Assembly: GCA_947259765.1 (NCBI GenBank)
Contig: CAMYNG010000023.1
Location: 1-33,518, forward strand
DNA from: an uncultured Ectothiorhodospiraceae bacterium
GTDB taxonomy: Bacteria; Pseudomonadota; Gammaproteobacteria; CAMYNG01
DNA length: 33,518 bases
Direction: 5' to 3'
A program made the position numbers and the translations under genes. Each line of letters begins with the position of its first letter. The first letter of the stretch is position 1. Shown here piece by piece: positions 24,819-33,518 of the stretch. The notes below the pieces were generated by a model. That model was given only the letters and a program-made list of their open reading frames with translations, was not told the origin of the DNA and ran no database searches.

Positions 24819-25325
24819 CTAATCCCGTATTTCATCCACGCTCTTGCCGCGCTTCGCCGCAATACCATCCGGTGAGAACATGCCTTCCAGTCCTTTAATC
24901 GTCGCGCGGATAACGTTAATAGGATTGTTAGTACCAATGCACTTGGCAAGCACATTGCGAACACCAACCACATCGAACACGGCGCGCATCGGACCACCGG
25001 CAATAACACCCGTACCTTCTGAGGCGGGCTGCATATACACCTTGGCTGCACCATGTGTGGCGGTAATCGGATATTGCAAGGTGCCTTCTTTCAAGGGCAC
25101 GCTCACCATGTTCTTGCGCGCAACTTCCATCGCCTTGGAGATAGCAACCGGCACCTCACGTGCCTTACCCGTGCCAAATCCAACTCGACCGTTGCCGTCA
25201 CCCACAACGGTCAAAGCAGAGAAACCAAAAATCCGGCCGCCCTTGACCACTTTGGCTACACGACGTACCGCCACGAGTCTTTCCTGAAGACCGTCGCTCG
25301 TTTGAGATGTTTCCGCTAATGCCAT
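24819..25325 (-). CDS. rpsE: 30S ribosomal protein uS5
   Basis: uS5 contributes to decoding accuracy and, with S3 and S4, to mRNA entry. The 168-residue protein has the N-terminal double-stranded-RNA-like domain with [20 protein letters not shown] and the [19 protein letters not shown] loop. The C-terminal domain contains [20 protein letters not shown]. Length and motifs are regular. It follows rplR by 11 bases. Confidence 0.99.
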   Translation of the reverse strand: MALAETSQTSDGLQERLVAVRRVAKVVKGGRIFGFSALTVVGDGNGRVGFGTGKAREVPVAISKAMEVARKNMVSVPLKEGTLQYPITATHGAAKVYMQPASEGTGVIAGGPMRAVFDVVGVRNVLAKCIGTNNPINVIRATIKGLEGMFSPDGIAAKRGKSVDEIRD

Positions 25326-25336
25326 GTTCCCAACCT

Positions 25337-25690
25337 TTAGAATTCCAGACCGGCTTCACGCGCGGCATCTGCCAACGCCTTGACGCGACCGTGATATTTA
25401 AAACCCGAACGATCAAACGCAACCTTGCTCACGCCTGCGGCCTTTGCCTTTTCCGCGATAGTCTTGCCAACGCTCGCCGCGGCATCAGCGTTACCCGTGT
25501 ATTTCAAGCTTGCCTTAAGATCCGTTTCAAGTGTCGATGCGCATGCCAGCACGTCGCTACCATTTGGCGCGATAAGCTGGGCATAAATATGCCGCGGTGT
25601 ACGAAACACCGTAAGGCGCGGTACACCCAACTCCCGGATTTTGGCCCGACCGCGGCGTGCGCGGCGCAAACGTGATGATTTTTTGTCCAT
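25337..25690 (-). CDS. rplR: 50S ribosomal protein uL18
   Basis: uL18 carries 5S rRNA into the large subunit together with uL5. The 117-residue protein has the basic [20 protein letters not shown] start, the [15 protein letters not shown] strand, and the ending [26 protein letters not shown]-type block, of which [13 protein letters not shown] is the hallmark. I start at the ATG at 25690, giving the same length as E. coli L18; a frame from 25708 adds six residues. Confidence 0.98.
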   Translation of the reverse strand: MDKKSSRLRRARRGRAKIRELGVPRLTVFRTPRHIYAQLIAPNGSDVLACASTLETDLKASLKYTGNADAAASVGKTIAEKAKAAGVSKVAFDRSGFKYHGRVKALADAAREAGLEF

Positions 25691-25714
25691 TGATCTACCC
25701 TGTAACACCCTGGC

Positions 25715-26242
25715 CTATTTCTTTTTGGCCTCTTTACGGACGATATGCTCGTCCGCGTACTTTACGCCCTTGCCTTTGTATGGCTCCGGCGGCCGATAGG
25801 CGCGAATCTCAGCCGCAACCTGACCAACCTTCTGTTTGTCGATCCCCTTTACGAGCACCTCAGTCTGGCTCGGGGTCTCAACGCTGATTCCTTCCGGCAC
25901 CTTGTAATTAACGGGATGAGAAAATCCCAAAGTCAGGTTCAGCGTATTTCCCTGTGCCTGCGCTCGATAACCCACACCGACAAGCTCGAGCTTTTTCTCG
26001 AAACCCTCGCTTACACCCACAATCATGTTGTGAATAAGTGAGCGAGCCGTACCGGCCTGCGCTACGCCGTTATCTTCTCCAGCGCGCGGAGCAAAATTCA
26101 CCGCCTGCTCATCCCGGGAAATTTCTACCGCCGGATGAACTTCATGCGCCAGATTCCCTTTGGAACCTTTAATATTCACTGTCTGCCCGCTGATGGAAAC
26201 ATCCACGCCGGACGGAACACTGATTGGTGTCAGTCTTGCCAT
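25715..26242 (-). CDS. rplF: 50S ribosomal protein uL6
   Basis: uL6 lies near the sarcin-ricin loop and the factor-binding site. The 175-residue protein has two tandem L6 folds: the first with SGQTVNIKGSKGNLAHEVHP, the second with LVGVGYRAQAQGNTLNLTLG. The C-terminal signature YRPPEPYKGKGVKYADE is intact. It lies between rpsH (12-base gap) and rplR (24-base gap to its chosen start). Confidence 0.99.
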   Translation of the reverse strand: MARLTPISVPSGVDVSISGQTVNIKGSKGNLAHEVHPAVEISRDEQAVNFAPRAGEDNGVAQAGTARSLIHNMIVGVSEGFEKKLELVGVGYRAQAQGNTLNLTLGFSHPVNYKVPEGISVETPSQTEVLVKGIDKQKVGQVAAEIRAYRPPEPYKGKGVKYADEHIVRKEAKKK

Positions 26243-26254
26243 ATTTGCTTTACC

Positions 26255-26647
26255 TTACTGTACGTAGCACAGTACCTCGCCGCCGTGACCCGCCTTGCGT
26301 GCAGCACGATCGGTCATCACCCCGGCAGAGGTCGAAACGATTGCAATACCCAAACCGCCCATAACCTTAGGCAGTTCATCCTTTCCTTTAAAAATCCGCA
26401 GACCCGGACGACTAACACGTTCGACGGATTCAATTACCGGCCGACCCATGTAGTACTTCAGATCGATGCTGAGCACGTTTTTCCCGTCCTGCTCCACCGT
26501 TCCGAAACCTTCTATATAACCCTCATCCTGCAATACCTGGGCAATTGCGGCTTTCGCCTTCGATGCCGGCATGCTTACGGCCGATTTCTCCGCAGCTAAC
26601 GCGTTGCGAATTCGCGTCAACATATCTGCTATCGGGTCTGTCATCAT
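26255..26647 (-). CDS. rpsH: 30S ribosomal protein uS8
   Basis: uS8 organises the central domain of 16S rRNA; in E. coli it also represses the spc operon by binding mRNA at the L5 start. The 130-residue protein has [15 protein letters not shown] at the N-terminus and the C-terminal rRNA-binding [22 protein letters not shown]-type block. Two ATG codons stand in tandem (26647 and 26644). GGAG is nine bases before the first, which I use. The 78 bases to rpsN are longer than most gaps in this operon. Confidence 0.98.
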   Translation of the reverse strand: MMTDPIADMLTRIRNALAAEKSAVSMPASKAKAAIAQVLQDEGYIEGFGTVEQDGKNVLSIDLKYYMGRPVIESVERVSRPGLRIFKGKDELPKVMGGLGIAIVSTSAGVMTDRAARKAGHGGEVLCYVQ

Positions 26648-26725
26648 CTTTTCAAACTCCAGGGTAATGACCAAATCAAATTTAGTCTCACCTTTATTTT
26701 CGAACCTACTTAGTTAACACCAAAT

Positions 26726-27031
26726 TCACCAGCTAGCCTTGTGCAGACCCGGCACTTCCCCGCGCATGGCCGCCTCACGCAACTTGTTTCGGCACAAGCC
26801 AAACTTACGATACACAGCATGTGGACGTCCGGTAACACGACAACGACGCTGCACCCGAACCGGGCTGGCATTGCGTGGCAGCTTCTGCAGCTTGGTTTGT
26901 GCATCCATTCGCTCCTCGAACGACACGTTCGAGTTTTGAATGATCGCCTTTAACTCGGAACGCTTTGCGGCATACTTTTTCACCGTCTTGATGCGTTTCG
27001 ACTCACGCTCTTTCATCGACATCTTGGCCAT
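26726..27031 (-). CDS. rpsN: 30S ribosomal protein uS14, zinc-free form
   Basis: uS14 is a 30S head protein near the A/P sites. The 101-residue length and the absence of two CXXC pairs identify the long, zinc-independent (C-) form usual in gammaproteobacteria. The C-terminal block [27 protein letters not shown] is typical (only two isolated Cys). It begins one base after the rplE stop, so translation is probably coupled. Confidence 0.98.
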   Translation of the reverse strand: MAKMSMKERESKRIKTVKKYAAKRSELKAIIQNSNVSFEERMDAQTKLQKLPRNASPVRVQRRCRVTGRPHAVYRKFGLCRNKLREAAMRGEVPGLHKASW

Positions 27032-27032
27032 A

Positions 27033-27587
27033 TCAGTTCTCGCCTGTTTTGCTTTTTAACGGGAAGTTGAATGCTTCCAGTAATGCACGACCTTCTTCGT
27101 CAGTCTTTGCCGAGGTCGTGATGGTAATATCGAGCCCGCGTAACTTATCGATCTTGTCGTAGTCAATTTCCGGAAAAATTATCTGTTCACGCACGCCCAT
27201 GCTGTAGTTACCGTAACCGTCGAACGACTTCGGATTCAGTCCTCGGAAATCGCGCATACGAGGTATCGCGATGCTGATCAATCGATCCAGAAATTCATAC
27301 ATGCGTTCACTACGCAGCGTTACCTTACAGCCGATGGGCCAGCCTTCGCGTATTTTAAATCCTGCGACTGACTTTCGCGCCAACCGACGTAATGGCTTTT
27401 GCCCGGCGATTTTTTCCAGATCACCCACCGCGTGGTCCATCACTTTTTTATCACTGACCGCATCACCAACACCCATGTTGAGTGTCACTTTGGTGATTTT
27501 CGGCACCTGCATAACACTCTTGTAGCCAAACTTCTCCATGAGCTGTTTGACTACTGTTTCGCGATAGTGCTCTTGCAACCTTGCCAT
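27033..27587 (-). CDS. rplE: 50S ribosomal protein uL5
   Basis: uL5 binds 5S rRNA and forms the inter-subunit bridge to S13. The 184-residue protein, slightly longer than in E. coli, contains [16 protein letters not shown], the [21 protein letters not shown] segment that approaches the P-site tRNA, and [20 protein letters not shown]. The C-terminus reads [24 protein letters not shown]. It lies between rplX and rpsN. Confidence 0.99.
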   Translation of the reverse strand: MARLQEHYRETVVKQLMEKFGYKSVMQVPKITKVTLNMGVGDAVSDKKVMDHAVGDLEKIAGQKPLRRLARKSVAGFKIREGWPIGCKVTLRSERMYEFLDRLISIAIPRMRDFRGLNPKSFDGYGNYSMGVREQIIFPEIDYDKIDKLRGLDITITTSAKTDEEGRALLEAFNFPLKSKTGEN

Positions 27588-27625
27588 TGTTTTACCCTGA
27601 TTAAATTAGTAGCGGGATCGCGCTG

Positions 27626-27946
27626 TTACGCGTCCAGCACTTCACCATTCGATTTAAAAATACGTACTTTCCGACCATCTTCCAGGGTCTTATAGCCTAC
27701 GTGGTCTGGCTTACCAGTCGCGGGATTGAACAGCGCCACATTGGAAACGTGCATCGGCATCTCCTTTTCGATTATGCCGCCTGGCGTTCCCAGATTTGGA
27801 TTCGCCTTCTGGTGTTTCTTCACCAGATTAACGTTTTCCACCAGAACCCGGTCGTCTTCAGGAAACACGCGCACTACAGTGCCTCGTTTTCCCTTATCCT
27901 TGCCGGTAATAACGACGACATCGTCGCCCTTTTTTATCTTGTTCAT
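27626..27946 (-). CDS. rplX: 50S ribosomal protein uL24
   Basis: uL24 is an early assembly initiator of the 50S located near the exit tunnel. The 106-residue protein has an N-terminal KOW motif, [20 protein letters not shown], and the following [12 protein letters not shown] block that contacts 23S rRNA. I start at the ATG at 27946; an upstream in-frame TTG at 27955 is less likely. GGAG lies about ten bases ahead of the ATG. It is 17 bases from rplN. Confidence 0.98.
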   Translation of the reverse strand: MNKIKKGDDVVVITGKDKGKRGTVVRVFPEDDRVLVENVNLVKKHQKANPNLGTPGGIIEKEMPMHVSNVALFNPATGKPDHVGYKTLEDGRKVRIFKSNGEVLDA

Positions 27947-27963
27947 GCTTGTCAAACTCCGCT

Positions 27964-28332
27964 CTAGAGCACTTCGGGCGCCAGCGAAATGATTTTCATA
28001 AAGTTTTCGGTACGCAGCTCGCGCGTAACCGGGCCAAATATGCGCGTCCCAATCGGCTGCAGTTGCGCATTTAAAAGTACCGCTGCATTGTTGTCGAACC
28101 GGATTAACGAACCATCCTGCCGACGTACACCTTTGCGGGTTCTCACCACGACCGCGTTGTAAACATCGCCTTTCTTGACACGGCCTCGAGGAATAGCCTC
28201 TTTAATACTGACCTTAATAATGTCACCGATCCTGGCATAACGGCGTTTCGAACCGCCAAGCACCTTGATGCACTGCACCCGCCGCGCTCCACTGTTATCC
28301 GCGACGTCCAGCACGGTCTGCATCTGTATCAT
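27964..28332 (-). CDS. rplN: 50S ribosomal protein uL14
   Basis: uL14 forms inter-subunit bridges B5/B8 and binds the silencing factor RsfS. The 122-residue sequence has the standard [20 protein letters not shown] start, the [22 protein letters not shown] segment (normal spacing) and ends EVL after the [17 protein letters not shown] block. It is the first gene of the spc section, and the 31-base gap from rpsQ holds no visible terminator, so read-through from the S10 section is likely. Confidence 0.99.
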   Translation of the reverse strand: MIQMQTVLDVADNSGARRVQCIKVLGGSKRRYARIGDIIKVSIKEAIPRGRVKKGDVYNAVVVRTRKGVRRQDGSLIRFDNNAAVLLNAQLQPIGTRIFGPVTRELRTENFMKIISLAPEVL

Positions 28333-28363
28333 GTCTGACTCCGACTCAAACCCGTAAAATCAA

Positions 28364-28630
28364 TTAAACAACTGCGGCACGTTCAACTATCTTTACCAGT
28401 TTCCAAGATTTGGTCTTGGAAATAGGCCGACAGGAACTTACAGCCACAACATCACCTTCGTTGCATTCGTTATTCTCATCATGCACATGCAACTTGGTAG
28501 AGCGCTTTACATACTTTCCATACACCGGGTGTGCAACGCGACGCTCAATCAGCACAGTTGCGGACTTGTCCATTTTATTGCTTATGACACGCCCAGTTAT
28601 AGTGCGTTCAACCTTTGCTTCGTCGCTCAT
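28364..28630 (-). CDS. rpsQ: 30S ribosomal protein uS17
   Basis: uS17 is a primary 16S-binding OB-fold protein. The 88-residue protein shows [24 protein letters not shown], then [21 protein letters not shown] and the ending [20 protein letters not shown], all normal. Its ATG overlaps the rpmC stop by four bases (ATGA), indicating translational coupling. Confidence 0.98.
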   Translation of the reverse strand: MSDEAKVERTITGRVISNKMDKSATVLIERRVAHPVYGKYVKRSTKLHVHDENNECNEGDVVAVSSCRPISKTKSWKLVKIVERAAVV

Positions 28631-28827
28631 TCTGCGTTTCCTGCTTTTTCGCTCAAGATGGTTTTCACACGCGCAATATTGCGTCGTACTTCCTTGATCT
28701 GGTGCGGCCGCACGCCTTGATCGGATGCCTTTTGCATTCGCAGGTTGAACTGCTCACGCAAAAGATCCATCAACTCCTTGTTGAGCTCTTCACTGCTCTT
28801 GCCACGAAGTTCATTCGTTTTCATCAC
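28627..28827 (-). CDS. rpmC: 50S ribosomal protein uL29
   Basis: uL29 is a two-helix protein at the tunnel exit, next to uL23 and the trigger-factor dock. The 66 residues read [20 protein letters not shown], then [14 protein letters not shown] and the [14 protein letters not shown] helix. It overlaps rplP upstream and rpsQ downstream by four bases each, so the three are tightly coupled. Confidence 0.98.
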   Translation of the reverse strand: MMKTNELRGKSSEELNKELMDLLREQFNLRMQKASDQGVRPHQIKEVRRNIARVKTILSEKAGNAE

Positions 28828-29237
28828 TGCACCGTCCGCGTTACGAAAGTCGTCTGTACCGGAAGTTTCGCTGCTGCAAGACGGAACGCCTCACGTGCAA
28901 TCTCTTCGGTCACGCCTTCCATTTCATACAACATACGTCCGGGCTGAATCTGGGCAACCCAATACTCCACGTTACCTTTGCCTTTACCCTGCCGAACTTC
29001 CAAAGGCTTTTGGGTAATCGGTTTATCCGGAAAAATACGTATCCAAATCTTACCGCCACGCTTAATGTGCCGGGTCATGGCGCGACGTGCCGCCTCAATC
29101 TGTCGGGCGGTGATTCGACCACGCGTAGTCGCTTTTAGGCCATATTCGCCAAAGCTGACTTTACTTCCGCGTACTGCCAGGCCGCGATTACGGCCTTTCT
29201 GCTGTTTTCTGAATTTTGTGCGTTTGGGCTGCAACAT
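28824..29237 (-). CDS. rplP: 50S ribosomal protein uL16
   Basis: uL16 helps organise the A-site and is added late in 50S assembly. The 137-residue protein begins [19 protein letters not shown] and has the [20 protein letters not shown] helix and the loop [20 protein letters not shown]. Arg82 corresponds to E. coli Arg81, which is hydroxylated by YcfD/RoxA in some bacteria. Length is one residue above E. coli. It is 20 bases after rpsC. Confidence 0.99.
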   Translation of the reverse strand: MLQPKRTKFRKQQKGRNRGLAVRGSKVSFGEYGLKATTRGRITARQIEAARRAMTRHIKRGGKIWIRIFPDKPITQKPLEVRQGKGKGNVEYWVAQIQPGRMLYEMEGVTEEIAREAFRLAAAKLPVQTTFVTRTVQ

Positions 29238-29257
29238 CTAAATTTACTCCCGCTTCC

Positions 29258-29926
29258 TCAGCTTGCCGCAGCGGCAGCTTCGGCTTCTTCCTGAGGTCCA
29301 ATCACTTCACCCTTGAAGATCCAGACCTTAACGCCAATCACACCATAGGTCGTCATGGCTTCGGCAAAGCCGTAGCCAATGTCGGCGCGCAGCGTATGCA
29401 AGGGAACTCGCCCTTCGCGGTACCACTCACTGCGTGCAATCTCAGCACCGTTCAGTCGACCCGCCACGTTGATTTTTACACCCAACGCTCCCAGGCGCAT
29501 GGAATTTGACACAGCACGCTTCATCGCCCGGCGAAACATGATGCGACGTTCAAGCTGTTGGGCCACACTTTCGGCGACCAATTGCGCATCCAGCTCAGGC
29601 TTACGAATTTCCTCGATATTGATGTGCACTCGGTTCAAACCCATCATTTGTGCAACTTCAACACGCAGCTTCTCTATATCTTCACCCTTCTTGCCAATTA
29701 CAAGACCCGGGCGGGCAGTATAAATCGTCAGGTTCGCTTTGCCGGCAGTGCGTTCGATGGTAATCCGACTCACCGACGCTTGCGCCAGTTTTTTCTTCAG
29801 ATAATTACGAACGAGCAGATCATTATTCAGAAAATCCGCGTATTCTCCGGCTTCGGCATACCACTTGGACGTCCAGTCGGTCACAATGCCGAGACGCATA
29901 CCTATTGGATGTACTTTCTGACCCAT
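29258..29926 (-). CDS. rpsC: 30S ribosomal protein uS3
   Basis: uS3 lines the mRNA entry tunnel and takes part in mRNA unwinding. The 222-residue protein has an N-terminal KH-type domain with the [15 protein letters not shown] loop and the C-terminal domain containing [17 protein letters not shown], where basic residues face the mRNA. The C-terminal tail is a short Glu/Ala stretch, making the protein about ten residues shorter than E. coli S3. It follows rplV by 11 bases. Confidence 0.99.
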   Translation of the reverse strand: MGQKVHPIGMRLGIVTDWTSKWYAEAGEYADFLNNDLLVRNYLKKKLAQASVSRITIERTAGKANLTIYTARPGLVIGKKGEDIEKLRVEVAQMMGLNRVHINIEEIRKPELDAQLVAESVAQQLERRIMFRRAMKRAVSNSMRLGALGVKINVAGRLNGAEIARSEWYREGRVPLHTLRADIGYGFAEAMTTYGVIGVKVWIFKGEVIGPQEEAEAAAAAS

Positions 29927-29937
29927 AATTTTCTCTC

Positions 29938-30270
29938 TTACTCGTCACCCACCGTGACGGTGATGTGGCTGGTGCGCTTGATAATATGGTTAACACGGCC
30001 CTTTGCACGCGCACGCCAGCGGCGCAAGGTCCGTCCCTGATCAACAAAAATTCTGGCAACTTTTAACTCATCCACATCGGCACCGTTATTGTGCTCAGCA
30101 TTGGCGATTGCCGATTCCAAAATCTTCTTAATTATTTGTGCTGACTTCTTTGAGCTAAAGGTCAACACTTCGAGTGCGTTTTCAACGCTCTTGCCACGAA
30201 TCTGATCTGCAACCAGACGCGCTTTTTGCGGTGAAATCCGTACATGTTTCAAGTGTGCAGAGACTTGCAT
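29938..30270 (-). CDS. rplV: 50S ribosomal protein uL22
   Basis: uL22 extends a beta-hairpin into the exit tunnel at the constriction, where macrolide resistance and stalling-peptide mutations map. The 110-residue protein starts [20 protein letters not shown] and includes the tunnel hairpin region [19 protein letters not shown] use the ATG at 30270; a longer frame from 30408 overlaps rpsS and is not family-like. The gap to rpsS is 10 bases. Confidence 0.98.
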   Translation of the reverse strand: MQVSAHLKHVRISPQKARLVADQIRGKSVENALEVLTFSSKKSAQIIKKILESAIANAEHNNGADVDELKVARIFVDQGRTLRRWRARAKGRVNHIIKRTSHITVTVGDE

Positions 30271-30280
30271 CGTCAACCCC

Positions 30281-30553
30281 TTACCTTGCCTTTCTGTCAG
30301 CAACGTGGCCCTTGAAGGTCCGTGTCGGGGCAAACTCACCGAGTTTGTGCCCCACCATATTGTCCGATATAAGAATCGGCACATGTTGCCGTCCATTGTG
30401 CACAGCAATGGTCAACCCGATCATGTCAGGAATCACCATTGAACGGCGTGACCAGGTTTTGATCGGTCGCTTACTGTTGGTTGCTTGTGCTTCTTCGACC
30501 TTTTTAATCAGGTGAAGATCTACAAACGGTCCTTTTTTAATTGAACGTGGCAC
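30281..30553 (-). CDS. rpsS: 30S ribosomal protein uS19
   Basis: uS19 is a head protein forming a pair with S13 near the A-site tRNA. The 90-residue protein reads [20 protein letters not shown], then [21 protein letters not shown] and [16 protein letters not shown], a complete family core. The start codon is GTG. It follows rplB by 37 bases. Confidence 0.98.
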   Translation of the reverse strand: MPRSIKKGPFVDLHLIKKVEEAQATNSKRPIKTWSRRSMVIPDMIGLTIAVHNGRQHVPILISDNMVGHKLGEFAPTRTFKGHVADRKAR

Positions 30554-30590
30554 TGCATTAACTCTCTATGTCTGTTAAACCGAGGCTACT

Positions 30591-31418
30591 TTACTTGCGA
30601 TTACGACGACGTACGATCATCTTGTCGGTACGCTTGTTCTTACGCGTTTTGTATCCTTTGGTAGGCATGCCCCAGGGAGAGACCGGATGACGACCACCCG
30701 AAGTCCGCCCTTCACCACCGCCGTGCGGATGGTCAACCGGGTTCATTGCGACACCACGTACCGTAGGTCGCACGCCGCGCCAGCGCGTAGCGCCGGCCTT
30801 ACCCAGCTTACGCAGGCTGTGCTCCGGATTACTTACTTCGCCAACCGTGGCACGACATTCCGAATGGATTTTACGCATTTCACCGGAACGTAATCTCAAG
30901 GTGGCAAACTGGCCTTCACGTGCAACTAATTGTGCAGCGGCACCGGCGCTTCGCGCCATCTGCGCACCTTTACCGGGTTTGATTTCGATGCAATGTACTG
31001 TTGTACCAACCGGAATATTGCGCAACGGCAAACAATTGCCGGGCTTGATCGGCGACTCAATTCCGGACATCAATTCGTCGCCCGCCTTTACCTTGTTGGG
31101 CGCAATGATATAGCGTCGCTCGCCGTCGGCATATTTAAGCAACGCAATATGCGCACTCCGGTTCGGATCATATTCCAGCCGCTCAACAGTTGCAGGCACG
31201 GCATCCTTGTCGCGTTTGAAATCGACAATTCGGTAGTGCTGCTTATGCCCGCCACCCCGGTGTCGAGTCGTTATCCGACCGGCGTTGTTACGTCCACCCG
31301 TCTTGCTCTGTTTTTCCAGCAACGGGGCGTGTGGCTTGCCTTTGTGCAAATCATCAGAGACGATCTTGACTACAAAGCGTCGACCAGCAGATGTCGGTTT
31401 TGTTTTTACAATTGCCAT
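30591..31418 (-). CDS. rplB: 50S ribosomal protein uL2
   Basis: uL2 is one of the largest and most conserved 50S proteins, needed for subunit association and for the peptidyl-transferase centre. The 275-residue protein has the N-terminal [20 protein letters not shown] block, the central OB/SH3 pair with [17 protein letters not shown], and the C-terminal [20 protein letters not shown] loop. That loop carries the near-PTC histidine and the basic RRRNRK end. It lies 25 bases after rplW. Confidence 0.99.
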   Translation of the reverse strand: MAIVKTKPTSAGRRFVVKIVSDDLHKGKPHAPLLEKQSKTGGRNNAGRITTRHRGGGHKQHYRIVDFKRDKDAVPATVERLEYDPNRSAHIALLKYADGERRYIIAPNKVKAGDELMSGIESPIKPGNCLPLRNIPVGTTVHCIEIKPGKGAQMARSAGAAAQLVAREGQFATLRLRSGEMRKIHSECRATVGEVSNPEHSLRKLGKAGATRWRGVRPTVRGVAMNPVDHPHGGGEGRTSGGRHPVSPWGMPTKGYKTRKNKRTDKMIVRRRNRK

Positions 31419-31443
31419 AACTACAATTCCCCAGCGAATCCGA

Positions 31444-31740
31444 TTATTCGGCGCTCACGAAACTAATATCGTGGCCCGCTTCAAGCCGGACATACGCCTT
31501 TTTCCAGTTTTTGCGTCGACCAACAACCTGGCGCGTCATTTTAACTTTGCCCTTCATGTTGTTTACCTTGACCGCAGCCACTTTGACGTCAAACAGCATT
31601 TCAACAGCCTGTTTAATTTCCGGTTTTGTCGCGTCCGGAACCACCTTGAATACAAACTGGTTCGCCTGGTCAGCAGCCAGCGTACTCTTTTCAGAAATAA
31701 CCGGAGCAAGAAGTACTTTCATCAAGCGCTCTTTATTCAT
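31444..31740 (-). CDS. rplW: 50S ribosomal protein uL23
   Basis: uL23 flanks the tunnel exit and is the docking site for trigger factor and SRP. The 98-residue protein starts with the conserved [21 protein letters not shown] segment in usual form, including the exposed Glu used by trigger factor, and contains [20 protein letters not shown], the tunnel loop. Its start overlaps the rplD stop by four bases. Confidence 0.98.
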   Translation of the reverse strand: MNKERLMKVLLAPVISEKSTLAADQANQFVFKVVPDATKPEIKQAVEMLFDVKVAAVKVNNMKGKVKMTRQVVGRRKNWKKAYVRLEAGHDISFVSAE

Positions 31741-32357
31741 GCCAGCTGTTCCTCAAGCTTCTTTACAGCCGAAACTGTAACCAGAACTTTCTCGTGCCGA
31801 ACCAACAGCACCGGGTCTATGGCACCCGCTTCGCTTAGGCCGACCTTGTGCAAATTACGTGCAGCGAGAAACAAATTCTCGTTCATATCATCAACCAGAA
31901 TCAGCACGTTATCTAATCCCAGCGCGGAAAGTTTACCCACAAGCTCACGCGTCTTGGGCGCATCAAGTTTGAGATCGTCAACAATAACTAAACGTTCCTG
32001 GCGTGCAAGCTCTGACAAGATCGAACGCAGGGCATTACGGTACATTTTGCGATTAACTTTCTGCGACCAGTCCTGTGGCTTTGCCGCAAACGTGGTGCCG
32101 CCACTACGCCAAATTGGGCTGCGAATCGTTCCCGCACGTGCCCGACCGGTACCCTTTTGCCGCCAGGGCTTGGTGCCACCGCCGCGAACCGCAGAACGAT
32201 TCTTTTGTGCGCGCGTTCCCGCACGAGCTCCTGCCAGGTAGGCGTTAACCACCTGATGTACAAGTGCTTCATTAAATTCGCGGCCAAACGCGTCATCAGC
32301 AACTTCGACGGTTTTCTTCGACGCCTTGCCCGTGGCCGTGGTCAATGTAAGTTCCAT
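31737..32357 (-). CDS. rplD: 50S ribosomal protein uL4
   Basis: uL4 reaches into the exit tunnel; in E. coli it also represses the S10 operon. The 206-residue protein has the extended tunnel loop with [20 protein letters not shown] and [12 protein letters not shown], followed by the globular part with [20 protein letters not shown]. The operon's 5' leader lies upstream of rpsJ, where only 58 bases separate it from tuf, so an E. coli-type S10 leader with L4 control has little room there. Confidence 0.99.
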   Translation of the reverse strand: MELTLTTATGKASKKTVEVADDAFGREFNEALVHQVVNAYLAGARAGTRAQKNRSAVRGGGTKPWRQKGTGRARAGTIRSPIWRSGGTTFAAKPQDWSQKVNRKMYRNALRSILSELARQERLVIVDDLKLDAPKTRELVGKLSALGLDNVLILVDDMNENLFLAARNLHKVGLSEAGAIDPVLLVRHEKVLVTVSAVKKLEEQLA

Positions 32358-32360
32358 TGC

Positions 32361-33005
32361 TTACCCCTTTGCCTTAACTGAAGGGCGGATGACAAGGCTG
32401 CCGCCTTTCGCACCAGGTACGGCACCCTTAACCAGCAGGAGATTACGCTCAACATCAACACGTACGACTTCCAGATTTTGTGCAGTCCGTTTAACGTTAC
32501 CCATGTGTCCGGCCATCTTCTTGCCCTTGAATACACGGCCCGGCGTCTGGTTTTGTCCGATTGAACCCGGCGCGCGGTGCGCGAGCGAGTTACCATGGGT
32601 AGCATCCTGAGTGCGGAAGTTGTGGCGTTTCACAACGCCAGCGAAACCCTTACCAATGCTGGTGCCCGTTACATCTACTTTCTGGCCGGACTCAAAAATA
32701 TCCACCTTAATTTCGCTTCCGGTTTCCAGCTCGCCACTTTCGCCCTCTGACAAGCGAAATTCCCATAATCCTTTGCCAGCCTCGACGTTGGCTTTTGCAA
32801 AATGCCCGGCCGCAGGCTTGCTCACGTGCGAAGCCTTGCGCGCACCACTCGTTACCTGAATGGCACTGTAACCGTCTGTATCGATCGTTTTGACCTGAGC
32901 CACGCGGTTAGGCTGTGCCTCGATGACAGTCACCGGCTGCGACGCGCCGTCATCAGTGAAGACGCGGCTCATACCAATTTTTCGACCTACAATTCCAATC
33001 GTCAT
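32361..33005 (-). CDS. rplC: 50S ribosomal protein uL3
   Basis: uL3 is a primary assembly protein whose loop approaches the peptidyl-transferase centre. The 214-residue protein starts [20 protein letters not shown] and carries [20 protein letters not shown] with the glutamine that PrmB methylates in E. coli (GQNQ). The following KKMAGHMGN block is also conserved. It is 3 bases from rplD and 44 from rpsJ. Confidence 0.99.
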   Translation of the reverse strand: MTIGIVGRKIGMSRVFTDDGASQPVTVIEAQPNRVAQVKTIDTDGYSAIQVTSGARKASHVSKPAAGHFAKANVEAGKGLWEFRLSEGESGELETGSEIKVDIFESGQKVDVTGTSIGKGFAGVVKRHNFRTQDATHGNSLAHRAPGSIGQNQTPGRVFKGKKMAGHMGNVKRTAQNLEVVRVDVERNLLLVKGAVPGAKGGSLVIRPSVKAKG

Positions 33006-33049
33006 TTTCTTTAGACCGTAGTTACTTACAGGTAAAACCTGGACACCGA

Positions 33050-33364
33050 TTATTGCAATTTAATCTGCACGTCGACGCCGGCAGCCAAATCCAGTTTCAT
33101 CAACGCATCCACAGTCTTGTCCGTGGGGTCAACAATATCCATCAATCGCTTGTGCGTGCGAATTTCATACTGATCACGCGCATCCTTATTAACATGCGGC
33201 GAGATCAATACCGTAAAACGCTCCTTGCGGGTCGGCAAAGGGATGGGCCCCCTAACCTGCGCACCGGTGCGCTTGGCGGTCTCGACGATCTCTTTCGCCG
33301 ACTGATCGATCAGTCGATGATCGAATGCCTTTAAGCGAATACGGATGTTCTGGTTTTTGGCCAT
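33050..33364 (-). CDS. rpsJ: 30S ribosomal protein uS10
   Basis: uS10 is a 30S head protein and, with NusB, a transcription antitermination factor (NusE). The 104-residue protein contains [20 protein letters not shown], the [17 protein letters not shown] loop region and [24 protein letters not shown] about ten bases ahead of the ATG supports the start. Only 58 bases separate it from tuf and I see no terminator there, so tuf and the S10 operon may be co-transcribed. Confidence 0.99.
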   Translation of the reverse strand: MAKNQNIRIRLKAFDHRLIDQSAKEIVETAKRTGAQVRGPIPLPTRKERFTVLISPHVNKDARDQYEIRTHKRLMDIVDPTDKTVDALMKLDLAAGVDVQIKLQ

Positions 33365-33422
33365 TTAATTTATTCCTCACCAACTCAGTTACCGACGACT
33401 CGTGTGAGCCGCCAATACTTCC

Positions 33423-33518
33423 TTACTCAATAATCTTCGACACGACACCGGCGCCCACAGTCCGGCCACCCTCGCGAATAGCAAACCGCAACCCTTCTTC
33501 CATGGCGATCGGCGCAAT
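33423..33518 (-). CDS. tuf: Elongation factor Tu, C-terminal end (cut by the window)
   Basis: The last 31 codons of EF-Tu; the rest lies beyond the right edge. The visible peptide contains [19 protein letters not shown] and ends SKIIE, the classic end of domain III that contacts the aminoacyl-tRNA T-stem. Tuf directly before rpsJ is the str/S10 junction seen in most proteobacteria. Confidence 0.97.
   Translation of the reverse strand: MAPIAMEEGLRFAIREGGRTVGAGVVSKIIE

Noticed and set aside
31285-32241. 318-codon plus-strand frame antisense to rplB/rplW/rplD
   Set aside because: Shadow of ribosomal protein genes; Arg/Ser/Pro-rich with no domain.
33365-33422. S10-type mRNA leader for L4 autoregulation before rpsJ
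   Set aside because: Only 58 bases between tuf and rpsJ and no extended hairpins visible.

Overview
The window looks like chromosomal DNA of a gammaproteobacterium of intermediate GC. The ribosomal, RpoA, SecY, UvrA and SSB sequences all read as gammaproteobacterial. The str/S10/spc/alpha gene order, and uvrA divergent from an MFS transporter plus ssb close to rplQ, are also typical of that class. I cannot place it to genus; a free-living, possibly marine or sulfur-associated lineage is only an impression. LAYOUT. (1) 1-633 holds no gene I can support. (2) 634-7310 is a compact plus-strand operon of eight exported proteins: a lipoprotein with one CX4CH heme-like motif, an SH3-domain/beta-barrel fusion, a second outer-membrane beta-barrel (myxobacterial-type OMP family), a TlpA-like thioredoxin, a DUF4266 lipoprotein ending in a Gly/Cys tail, a DUF3570 barrel, a small periplasmic protein, and a large TPR/coiled-coil protein. 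Every member carries a signal peptide or lipobox, so the operon probably encodes one cell-envelope machine. This is the best candidate for an undescribed system here. (3) 7390-9488 (minus) is a YajR-like MFS transporter followed by ssb and a strong intrinsic terminator. (4) uvrA (9653-12517) is divergent from it. (5) 12641-19366 is an accessory-looking block: a small TPR protein, a lipoprotein alpha/beta-hydrolase, a GGDEF diguanylate cyclase with an intact I-site, a YbaK-type deacylase, a hypothetical protein with an internal duplication, a SAM hydroxide adenosyltransferase (DUF62), and a lone cyclic-nucleotide-binding domain protein. (6) A bidirectional terminator at 19550-19582 closes this block. 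(7) From there to the right edge is the complete S10-spc-alpha ribosomal supercluster on the minus strand, rpsJ through rplQ including secY, rpmJ and rpoA, preceded by the 3' end of tuf. The 37-codon rpmJ gene lies at 22696-22809. A hairpin with a U-run and a candidate sigma-70 promoter between rpmJ and rpsM mark the spc/alpha boundary. HOW THE PARTS WORK TOGETHER. The right half makes the ribosome, the RNA polymerase alpha subunit and the Sec translocon. uvrA and ssb serve DNA repair and replication. The left operon would use the Sec/Lol/BAM routes to build an outer-membrane/periplasmic assembly with its own thioredoxin. The middle block contains a c-di-GMP synthase and a cyclic-nucleotide receptor domain. 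No mobile elements, CRISPR arrays, tRNA or rRNA genes were found.
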